Source of the DNA: Prunus persica | Taxonomy: Eukaryota > Streptophyta > Magnoliopsida > Rosales > Rosaceae | Reading direction: 5' to 3' | NCBI RefSeq assembly: GCF_000346465.2 | Contig: NC_034016.1 | Span: 5,316,031-5,380,030, forward strand | DNA: 64,000 nucleotides | Shown: positions 35,801 to 46,203 of the stretch, in pieces | How the letters are laid out: each line of letters opens with the position of its first letter | Numbering within the stretch: the stretch's first letter is position 1 | Program-made: the position numbers and the translations under genes | Notes under the pieces: generated by a model | What the model was told of the DNA's origin: nothing | The model's database searches: none | What the model saw: the letters and a program-made list of their open reading frames with translations, nothing else

Positions 35801-36479
35801 AGAGAAGAGTTATGAGCGGTCAAACCTCATCAAGTGCCATCCACGGGAGTCCCTAGGGTTCCACTTACCGAATCACAAGGTGAGGCGCAGCAAATCATTA
35901 CTACCTTAGCCACCCGGCACCCTATTTTACTCTCAAAAGACTGCACTTCTCTCGTTCCTCTTGGACGATTTTTTTTTGTCAGTAGCCGTACACCTACCTA
36001 ATTGTATAATCTATCTTTCCAAGAGAATGAATGTAAAGATCAGACTTTCGTTCTTCAGGACCTGCAAGCAGTAATTCATAGGTGTTAACGGGACGTAGTA
36101 ATGTGGGGCGTATTTTCCCTAATTATGAAAGATTGAATGTGTTATATCATGTTCTTGGCTGCTGAAAGACGAGTTTTTTCAAAACCTGCTTCTCGCCTTG
36201 AGCTGAGCCCTACCACATGAATACATTTTAGGACTAGCAGATTGACTTGTTTAGCCCTTTTTTTATTGGTTTTGTGAATCCCACCATTACTGAGCACGAC
36301 CTGATTGAGGCACGAATCCGTCTTTTACCTTTTATTATTGTATTTTTTTGGGAAAGGGACTTGAAGGAATGCAATCTATCTAATATTAGGAAGCAGGTAG
36401 CGAGGTAGTTAGGGACCTACTGACTGCAGTGGAAATGAGGTCACACTTATGTGTTACGCAATTTCTCTTTCTTTCTTTT

Positions 36480-37264
36480 AGATATATGCATTAAAAAAAA
36501 CTATCATTGCTATAGCTTGTTGTTTTGCTATTTTTTTTTTTAAATTTTTATTTTTTATGGCTATGCATTTGTCTATTTTGTGGATTGTTGGCCAAGTTTG
36601 ATTGTAGTTATCACTTTTTATTAATTTAAATGTTGTACATCCTAACTCTTTAGATTCATATGTTTACTTTCTTGACAAATCGACGTGTTCTTGGAGGCTT
36701 AAATGACGAAGACTGTCTTAGGCTCATAAAGTGTTAGGGAAAGTCCAGCTTCTAAGTGAGAAGTTGTATAATACTAAATAGCTTGGTTTATTTAAGCATT
36801 TTTCATGTGTTTTTAAAATCATTTGTGTAGATATAGTTAACAGCTTATAACTTTTTTGTAGTTTGAACGTTTGTTTCTAAGTATTCTATTTAGTGGATGT
36901 GAAATTTCAGTTCTTTTTTAATATATTCAATTTGGTACTAAATTCTTTCTTGGCAACTTTAGTTGGCTAGGATTTTTTATTTTTAAATATCAGTTATATT
37001 TTTCTTGACGACTAAAAATCGTCATTTAAATGTCAGAAAATATATTTGTTAATATGTACGAAGCGACAAGAAAAGTACTCTCTGACTGTTTTTAAATGAT
37101 CCGTGACATTTTTTATGTGTCGGGAAATATTATTCCTTGACGGATAATAAGGATCAAGAATCGCGATACCCTTTCCTGACACTGGTATTGCTGTTCCATA
37201 CCATCAACTAATGGCTATAATGACCTTTTTTAGTTGTCAGTAAAGGGGTTTTTTTCTTGTAGTG
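36480..37264. mobile_element. CACTA-like element remnant, right end
   Basis: The sequence ends gggtttttttcttgtagtg at 37264, the reverse complement of a CACTACAAGAAAAAAA terminus. Upstream (about 37010-37240) short repeated words such as tgacgacta, gtcatttaaatgtcag, and ttgtcag recur, consistent with subterminal repeats of a different CACTA family from that at 1-6668. The left end was not found; no coding region. Confidence 0.5.
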
Positions 37265-38640
37265 TTAATGGCATTGTTCTAGCATGATATGTTTGAAACC
37301 CTCTATGCACTCTTACAACCACATAATGTGAGCTTTTGAGCCTTGTGCTTCAATTCATGAGTGTTACACATACTCTTATTTTCTTGTCATCTAAGTTGTT
37401 TGATCTCATTATTCATTGATTTGCTTGAGCACTTAAAAGTCTTTCACTCTTATGCAATTTGATTACATAATATCTAGGAAATGATATTAAGGCCCCCTTT
37501 GGATCACTTGTGCCTTTTCAAGCCTTATACATGCTTAAGCATGATTTTCCATTGTTAACCACTTTAAGCCTACCTGTAAGCCTTTTCTTTCAATATACCA
37601 ATTATATTTCCTCACCTTAGCCTGAAAAATAATAATTTACATTTCTAGGGAACTCATGAGTGTTAATTTGGATGTGTTTTTCATGCTAAGTTTGAGAAGC
37701 GATGTTACATATTGTGTAAATAAAAAAAATAAAAAAACAAAAGAGAAAAGTCGCTCAATTTGTGAAAGAAAACGTTGTGGTTAGTTGTTGTTTGATTGAA
37801 ATTTCATATTTGAGTTCTCTTTATTGGGCCTAAAAGTAAATTGGTGGCTATTCAATTGAATGAAAGGAGTCTGAATCAATATAAATGGAGTATAAGGCTT
37901 TATGGTCTACTTGATCATAATAAAAAAAAAAAACATAAGCTTGATGATTCTAAGTCATGTGATTTGTTCCTATATGCTCTTTGAGTTCCTTGGACTTTGT
38001 ATTATCCATACCTTTCATTTCTTACTCACCTTATACCCTTGGCCTCATTACAACCTATGCTAAGACCTAAATTGATCCTAAATATCATGTGGTTGAATTG
38101 TTTTTATCTTTCTATACTTTTAAGTGTTTGGCATCCTTCTTCATATCATATTTATGCATGTTCTTCATTTTCTTATTGCTAGTTAAGTCCTTTATGGGTT
38201 AACTCAATTCTCATGTTTATAACTGAGTGAGGCATTTTAACCCTCTTTTAAGTGATTCATTCATGAGAGTACAACTTTGTGAGATTAAAAGTTGATTTTG
38301 TGTTTGGTTTGATATTCGAAGTTGTGCGGAAACTTAGATTGGGAATGAGTTGCAATTGGCTATCACACTACTACACCTTGAGCATGTTGTGTTTTGAGCT
38401 TTGCCGCATTGTGAATGATATCTAAAAACTGAGTTTTTATTGTGAAAACTTTTAAGTAATGTGCATCAGTCGCCCTCTCCTCGGAAAATGTTCGGAAAGA
38501 TTGTTTTAAGTTTTGTTTAGTTTCTGTTTTGCTTGAGGACTAGTAAAAGATAAGTTTGGAAAGTTTGTTGGGTTTATTTTTGTACATGATTTATCATGTT
38601 ATTCACCAATGTTTTGAGTTAATTCTTGGATTAAAATATT
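37265..38640 (+). mobile_element. Ty3/gypsy retrotransposon 3' internal remnant
   Basis: Non-coding text with phrases common in the 3' spacer of plant Ty3/gypsy elements, for example tgtgagcttttgagcc (37328), ttgttaaccactttaagcct (37552) and cttgaggactagtaaaag (38532) just before a likely purine tract and LTR start. No pol domain and no LTR pair was found, so this is a fragment. Confidence 0.45.
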
Positions 38641-41461
38641 AATAAAGTAATTAAAACTTAAAGCAAAATATTATACAAATCAAAAAATTATAACAATTTT
38701 AGAGAAACACATCTTGCAATTGAGGAGTTTCCAATTTTCCATAGACTTAGAAACCTAAGTAAGAGGTAGCATACCCAATTCTTGTTCCAACATGAACAAC
38801 GCAATGTCATGGAATGATGAGGAGAGTGATTAATCACAATCACAGAAAAACCGATGATGGAGTTAGCAAGAGAAAGCTGGGCAATGCTAAACCTCCAAGA
38901 AAATAGCATCACCAGTGGAATATGGTAAATGAAATAACAAAGATGTGGACTTTGACGCATCAAGGCCCTCTCTGTCTATGTTGAAAGCAAGGATTAAAGC
39001 TTCTGGTGAAGGAAAGTTGTTCCTAGAGTTCTTACCATTCTTCTACAATCCGAATTATGCACCCAAGTTCAAAATTGAGCTCCTTAGAAGGAAACATCCA
39101 TGAATAATGAACTCTAATGGGGACTTTTACTTTCATTAAGTTGGGTCCCTTCAGAATGAACAAAGGAAGCATCTTTGTTGCGACCATTTGAACAATGATA
39201 GTGCAAAAGCAATAAGACGATGATTCCTTTGGTCCAATTAGGACTCAATCTAACCTTAGCAAGATTCTATTTCTCACCCCGCCATAGGCACAACCCAAAT
39301 TCCATTCCTTATCCTATCATTCATTATTGCTATTTATTGTATTTTAATTCATTTTAATGCACAAAATGTAGGTTAAGTTGATAAGGGTGGGAAGAGAGAG
39401 ACATAAGACATAGATGCCCAATTTTTACTCGTCAATGCCCTATAGAGATGTCCATAATGGTTTACTCGTTAGTGCACTCGTCGCATGCCCAGTATGAGTT
39501 AGGTGGAGTTAGGATTGGAGTGGTGGTGGTGAGTGGTAGGGTTCGTCATCGGGTCAGGCCAGTCCTAAAATTTTTGGCCCAAGGCACCCATTGCCTTTTT
39601 TGTTTTTGCCTTGCCTTATTTCCATTCCAAACATTTAAGTAAATGACTTGTCTTTTTTACTTTAATTTATTTGTATACTATCCATTTAGTGCCCCTTTGG
39701 CATGCTTATTTGAGGTAATAAGTGATTTTATAAAAAAAAAAAAAAAAAAATTGGGAAGCCCAGCCCGTTTGGTAAACTATGAAAAAATCACTTATTGTTT
39801 AAAATTGATGTGAGAGAAAGCTATAAGGGAAATCAACTAATAAGATGCTTTCATTTTCTAATTATGAGGAAATCAGTTTCGAAGAGGCACTAGGTTTAAT
39901 GAAATTTACAAACTTCCAAAAATACCCCAATCTATTTTCACGCAATCTCTTCTCTTTGTGCGTCTTCTCCTTCGAATCCCTTTGTTTCTTCACGCCATCT
40001 CTTTCACAAAGTTCTCATTCTCTTGAATCTCCTCTATTCTTCATTTTTTTTTTAATCAATTGAAGCACACTCCTAAGAAGCCACAAGACTCAGGTAAGAG
40101 ACATATTATGTTTATTTCACCACGACTGAAAACGTTGCAAATGGCTCCCGAAAATTGTCAGCATTGATGCACAACAAGAAGATGGTCCTATAGAACAAGA
40201 AAGGGAGGCATTGAGAAATTATATAGCCTCAAGTTTAATGAGTTCATCAACTTAGAAATGTATCTGATTGCTTGATTATGAGTAGTTTAGTTTTTGTTAT
40301 GACCATATTATTGACAGAATATTTATTTGTAATTGAATATATTGGATTTAACTTGAAACATTAGTTCAAAGCATTTGGATACAAATATTTAATTTTCAAC
40401 ATAATACTTTATTTATTTTATAATTAAAATAATTTTTAGGGTGTGATGGAAACATATTTAATACAAACTAGCCCTAAAGTTTACAATGTAAATAAGGAAG
40501 TACCTCCATTTGGATTCAATTAAAAATGCTAGAAAATTAAATTTCCAACAAATCAAAATATGAAAATCTAATTTTAGTATAAGAGACAATTTATACCAAT
40601 ATTGATACCTCAATAAGTCAATGTATACTTTATACTAAAATCTCATAAAATCATGTTTGCTTATTTAAGATGTAAGGAATATAAACCGCCAAAAATATCA
40701 TTGAAAACAGTAGTATTTCAAAAGTCCATTTTTCATACTCAGTCAAATTTTGAGAGAAAACAGTTTTTCAAGTAGATGTGTACTAATCTATATTATTGTG
40801 CATCAAAATTTGACTACATATCATACATGAAATAAGGCAATATAAGGCAAAATAAAAAACAAAATGAGGCAAATGGGTGGGCCTATTTTGGCCGAGCCAT
40901 GGGCAGGTCTGGCTGAGGGCGGACCAGAGGTTTTAAAATCTAAGTTCAATTCCCATCCAACCTTAGAACAGGCTGGCCCAAAGAGACCTAACTATCGGGT
41001 CAAACCAAGCTTTGACCCATCGGACCTCGAGCTACCTACTTCGGCTTGCGAGCTGCAAACCACATGATGACCCCTAGTGAATGGTGAGTGGTGAGTGGTG
41101 ACAATACTTTTTTAATATTTTAGTTCATATGGACAGGTTTACCCCTCAATTTAATGGTAAAATTGACAGACTTTGATAGTATGACCAATTTAATACTGAA
41201 TGGAGAGTTAGAAGACGATTGAAATGAAAAAATTAGTTGATGGACAAAAATGATACTGGTAAGAGGTCACTCTTCCCACAACCTCCCCGTCACCAATAAA
41301 TATTATAAAAGTAAAAAAATAATAATAATAAATAATTTATAAAAAATAAAAATAAAAATAAAAAAACTAACCTAAGAACTCACTCTCCCCACGACCTCCC
41401 CGTCACCGCTCAACCCACACACACACAACACAACCTTACCCAGCAACACCCGCTGCCGTCC
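38641..41461. other. Repeat-rich gap with an unrecognised coding-like scrap
   Basis: No complete gene. On the + strand 38951-39103 is an open 50-codon stretch ending in TGA that reads like real protein (FDASRPSLSMLKARIKASGE, then a hydrophobic run and YAPKFKIELLRR) but I do not know its family. Around 40140-40260 a frame reading EQEREALRNYIASSL recalls the C-terminus of HARBI1-type transposases (weak). The remainder is AT-rich with poly(A) runs (39730-39748). Confidence 0.35.
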
Positions 41462-41497
41462 GCTCCCACCAGTGGTGGATCTAGGATTCTCGGTCTA

Positions 41498-42464
41498 GAG
41501 AGATTATAGAGTAGTACAGTACTACCACATCAGCATATGATACTTCCATTCAAAATTTGCCATGTGTCCCATTTAAAAGAAAATTAAAAATACTTATACA
41601 GCTGGACTTTGACCTCCAATTTTACCCTTCAAAATAACATTAGAAAAAAATTAAAATAAAAGAATACTCCAGCCAATCTCGGCGGTAACCCTACCCTGCC
41701 TCCTCCACCGCCTCTTTCCCTTATCTCTGCCAATTGAAGTCTTCTTCTTTTTGTTTTTTTTTCTTGACAATATCATTGAATCCATCTTCCTTTTATACAA
41801 TCCACCCTCCATCTCTCTCCCTCTCCCTCATCAGCTACCACTTTATTTTATAGTTAGTTTTAAATTCACATCCCAAAAGAACTTCTTAGGGTTTTTACTT
41901 CAGTTTGCTTTTCTGTAGAGTTTTCCCCTCATGGTAATCCTCAGAGTGTGATGGTTAGAATACAAAGTAATAAGAAATTGGAACATGAGGTTTTGAGGCG
42001 AGGAAGACAACTCCATGGAGAAACTGAAGGATGGGGAGAAGATGAAAGAAGTTGACAGACGATACACTACGAAGAGTTGGGTGGGTTGGTGGGGATCTTG
42101 GACTTGTAAAAAGATTGGTCGATGGAGAAATTTGTGCTGTTTGTAGAGATAGAATTGCAGGTAGTAAAATTAGCAGGAGGAGACGTTTGAGCTGTGGGTT
42201 TCTTTCCTTCAATGTAGAAAAGCAGAGGAATTTGAAAAGGAAAAGAGAGGAATAACAAAGATTGGGGGTGGAGGAGGACTCCGAGTTGAAGGATTTTTAT
42301 TTTTTATTTTCTTCTTTTCTAATTTTATTCCAAAGGGTAAAATTGGAAGTCAAACTCCAGTTGTATAAATAGTTTTAATTTTCTTTTAAATATGACACAT
42401 GGCAAATTTTGAATGGGAGTATCATATGCTGACGTGGTAATACCGTACTATTCTATAATTCCTC
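41498..42464. mobile_element. Mutator-like element (possible gene-capturing type)
   Basis: Long terminal inverted repeats (start gagagattataga, end tctataattcctc; arms about 150 bp, for example 41520-41640 against 42330-42450) and a perfect 9-bp duplication ctcggtcta (41489-41497, 42465-42473) identify a Mutator-type element of 967 bp. It has no mudrA transposase. The interior (about 41670-42300) is compositionally different, with a CT-rich left part and a GA-rich right part, and could be a captured gene fragment. No family is recognisable in it. Confidence 0.8.
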
Positions 42465-42879
42465 CTCGGTCTAAGTGGTCAAAAAGTAAAAGTGTTGAAA
42501 TTTTTTTAATTTAAAAAAAAACACTAAAAAGCATAAAGATAGAACATTTATTTAATTCTCCAAAAATTAGGATATGAGTACGTATACGAAAATTAAAATA
42601 ATATATTTATTAATTTTTATAAATTGCTATTGTACTAATATATTGGTTAAATATATCACTGGGTATAGACTAAAAGGTTTAATTAAAAAACATTTGGGCC
42701 AAACCTTTTAAAAAGACCTACAGGTTATTAATAAACATTTGGGCCAGACTTTTTTTAAAAACCTACAACTTGTGAAACGGTGAGTTTAAACTAAAATGAG
42801 GCATAAGCTAGGCAAATCACCGACATCATCTTCTTCGCTGCCTCTGCAACCCAAAAAAAATTCAAGTCGTGGTGCTGCC

Positions 42880-43737
42880 TAGGGGTGGGCATAAAAACCG
42901 ATAAACCGATTAAACCGACCGAACCAAACCAAACCAAACCGAAAAATAAGATTTTTTTACCAAACCGAAAAAGTCAACGCTGGACCTGAACCGAACCGTT
43001 GACTTCGATTCAGGCTTCGGGTCCAAAATTTTTTAAACCGTTGGACCTGACCCGAACCGACCATTATTTAATTATATAAACATTTGACACATGGCGTTGT
43101 CTCATTGGCTTAAATAAGAACTTTGGGTGGGTTTGCTTGCACTATATCAGAACCTCTCTAAAGTTTTAATTTATTATTTTTTCACTAACCCTCTCAGGGC
43201 TAGTTTGGTATTGCTGTGCTTTTAAAAAAAACTGCTTCTGCTTTGCTGCGATAATAATCAGCTGTGAAAAAAAACAGCTAGGCGTTTGGTAAACTGTATT
43301 TGAAAAACTGCTGTGAGTAGTCAAAGTGTTTGGTAAATTTTTATCAAAAGTGCTTTTAGTGTGTATAATGACCAAAAAAGACATGAATATGAAACTGTTT
43401 ATTTTTGTCTTCATTCTTTTTCTACTTTAAAAAAAAAAAAAACCAACTTTACAACCTAAATTTTTGTCTTTTTTAATTTACACTTTTTTATCAAAAAATT
43501 TAATCTAAAAATATTTTTATATTAATAAAATATATATATACAAAATTAAAATTAAAAACAAACAAACCCATCACCGTACCCACCCCGTCTCTCTCTCTCT
43601 CCCCCCTATTCTCTTCTCCACTCACGAAACCCTACACTATTTCTCTCCCGATCTGAGACTAACCCTACCTCATCGGCCGCCATCTCTATCGCGCGCTCTC
43701 TCTGTCTCTCTGTCTCTCTGTCAACTCGTCTCTATCG

Positions 43738-43777
<40 letters not shown>

Positions 43778-45551
43778 GTCACATCTTTAAGTCTCTTAGA
43801 GACGCGAGACTCATTCTCTTTCTCCAAACCTAACCAAACATCAATCCAATATCATTGGTTTTTGGAGCGAATCCTTGTAAATTTTGGAGGGCTCTGGTTC
43901 ATTCTAAGGTAATTTGTATGTATTTGGTTTGGATTCTTAGTTGTTTTCATTTTCCCTAATTTAGTAGATTATTAGGGTTTCGAAATTTTGGTATTCTGTT
44001 GAAATTAACGCAATTTTTTCTTAATTTTGCAGTTGTTGTGCTTAGTCTCTGTGGGTTTGGATTAATAGGCAAAATTGAAGGTATAAATATTTCTATCTCA
44101 ATCTCTGTGTGTGGCTTAAAAGGAATGGGAGAATTAGAATTATATATTTTTAAATCATCAGCTCCACATGGCTTTACTTTAGATGTATGGATTTTTGGTA
44201 TTTTCTTTCTTTATGTGAATATGATCTGACCTTCAATTTTAATCTTCCTGTGTTCTGTTTGTTCTGCAGATTGTTGCGTTGCAGCTTTCTGGTAAGCACT
44301 CTTATACTATGACATTTTCATGTCAATGATTTCATTGTATACTCTGTTCAATTTTTCTGTACTCAGTGTTGTGAATTATCTAATTTGTTCTTTGTAACAT
44401 GATCACAGTGGTCCGAATTGCCTCGAATTGTGTCTTTGGACTGAGGTATCGTATTAATATAATTGATTTCGATGTGATAAAATTTATGAATAAATTAGCA
44501 ATGTGGTTTTCATCAATTTGAAAGATGAAATTCAGGCTTAGCTTTGCCCTTCTGCACTCTATTACTACATTTTCCTAGACGTAGACATACATGGAATTTA
44601 GTTTTGTTTATGTTTGGATGCTTTCTTTATTGTTTTCAGATTTAATTTCTGATTTTTTTATCTGTGTATTTTAGGTTCGATTGTTAGCCTTGAATCTGTT
44701 TCAATTTATTTAATTGAGTTGTCTTGAATCTGTATTTTTGGCATGAATCTACTTAACTTGTTGTTGATTAAATGCATTCATTCTTTTATTTGTTTTCTCC
44801 CTTTTTTCCTTATGTAGCATGTTTGTGTTAGTATCTTATTGATGAATGAATGCTAATATTTGGGTTAATTAGTTTTTTTATTGAATAATTATTTATTGAT
44901 TGAATGACTGGTCTATATTTGTTTTTCAAAGGTTTAGATTCTGTCATTTTGTGCTGAACTAATCATTTCCTGCTCTGATATTCTATAGTTGTGATATTTG
45001 ATCAGGATGCAGGTTTGACACTTTGTCGAATTGGAACAATGATGATGGAGAAGCCATGGGAGTTGCAAAACATGTTTTGTTTGCAGCTCCCTTAACTGAT
45101 ACAAGTGAATATATTTGGTGCTTTACCTTTTTTTTTTTTTTGGTCATGGGTTTTAAAATTTAATTTCGTAGTTTTATGATGATTGTGAAATTTAATTTGA
45201 TAGTTTAGATACTTTTTTTTTAAAAAAAAAACAGGTTATAGTTGAATTTACATAATTTGGGCAAGGAAAACCTTTAATTGATGGGCTGCTTGAAAAACTG
45301 GTATTGTTAAAAAAATAAACAATATTGGGCTTTTGAAAATTCAACAATATTGGGCTTTTGGAAAGAAAAAAAAATTGATTTTGGGCTCAACCCAGAACCG
45401 ACCAAAAAACCAGAACCGAACCTTGTATGTTCGGGTCGGCCCAACTTCGGGTTTCATTTTTGACCCGATCCAACCCGAGAACTGCAGTATTGGTCGGTTT
45501 AGCCCACTGGTCAGTCAAAATTTGACCCGACCCAAACCGTGCCCAGGCCTA
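42880..45551. mobile_element. hAT element nested in a hAT element
   Basis: Left end taggggtgggca and right end tgcccaggccta are inverted repeats (tagg--tgggca), and the 8-bp sequence gtgctgcc flanks it at 42872-42879 and 45552-45559. Both ends carry the subterminal accgaacc-type repeats usual in this hAT family (42895-43060, 45400-45540). At 2.7 kb it has no transposase ORF. It retains a CT-rich leader (43580-43790) and several short exon-like segments with splice-like borders at about 43910, 44031-44085 and 44268-44295. A second small repeat, agggctagtttggtattgct at 43197, may be another insertion. Confidence 0.8.
43742..43775 (+). repeat. (CT)n microsatellite inside the nested hAT
   Basis: A ctctct run of about 34 bp in the leader-like region of the nested element. 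Confidence 0.8.
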
Positions 45552-45763
45552 GTGCTGCCAGATCCGAGCAGCTGCGTCTGGAAAAAGTTTAGAGAGCAGC
45601 GCAAGGCAAGCCCACAGGGGACTTTCATCGAGCACCTTGCACACAAGGGGTCGCTCAGATAACGGCCAAGGGGTCGCTGGTGGAGTCCACGGCTAGATTT
45701 CCGGCATTCCAAGGGGTCGTGTGACCCCTCTTGTCCCAACGTGCGTCCGCCACTGGCTCCCAC

Positions 45764-46047
45764 CAAAACTCCTTGACACCCGCCCGCACCCAATCCCTTT
45801 CTCCTTCTCCTCCCCCTCCTGCTGCTACGTCAAAGCCCCTTGTAGAGGACAGGGAACTAAGAACAGCGCCAGGACTTTGAACGGTAAGAAGCTTACTATT
45901 ACCTGCTGGAAATTTAGAAAAAGAAAGAAAGAATGATACATATAGTTTTACTGGGTTAGATTTAAAAAATACTTCAGTGGCTACTTTTCGAAGGAACTCA
46001 ACCCTCATTAAACCTCTCTGTGTATTAGAGACCACAAGAGAAAGAAA
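45764..46047 (+). promoter_or_regulatory. Leader/promoter of the AAMP-like gene
   Basis: CT-rich sequence (ctttctccttctcctccccctcctg, about 45800-45825 in part) followed by leader up to the ATG at 46048. The hAT insertion at 41470-45755 ends less than 300 bp before the start codon, so the gene's promoter may be partly transposon-derived or split by it. Confidence 0.4.
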
Positions 46048-46162
46048 ATGACCAATCCAGTTCAGGATTTTCATGAAGAAGAAGAAGATGACCAGGGCGA
46101 GGTTTATCTTGATGAAGCTGACATTATTGGCGAAGTCGATGTTGATGATGAAGGTCCTTAGT

Positions 46163-46203
<41 letters not shown>

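Larger units (their letters stand above)
31780..36300. other. Probable nuclear copy of mitochondrial DNA (NUMT), interrupted by a TRIM
   Basis: The tract changes character: more balanced GC, few long A/T runs, frequent aagaa/gcgaag/ccgacc words and no codon structure, resembling plant mitochondrial intergenic DNA. The blocks around 31930-32250, 32990-33110, 34480-34930 and 35340-35960 are the most convincing. No mitochondrial gene is identified, so this is a judgement of style. Limits are approximate and the tract may be several fragments. Confidence 0.45.
41470..45755. mobile_element. hAT-superfamily element, host of two nested insertions
   Basis: Left end cagtggtggat and right end gtccgccactg form terminal inverted repeats (cagtggYgga). 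The 8-bp sequence gctcccac flanks both sides (41462-41469 and 45756-45763), as expected for hAT. Removing the insertions at 41498-42464 and 42880-45551 with their duplications leaves about 640 bp with no transposase, so the host copy is a small non-autonomous element. Confidence 0.8.
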
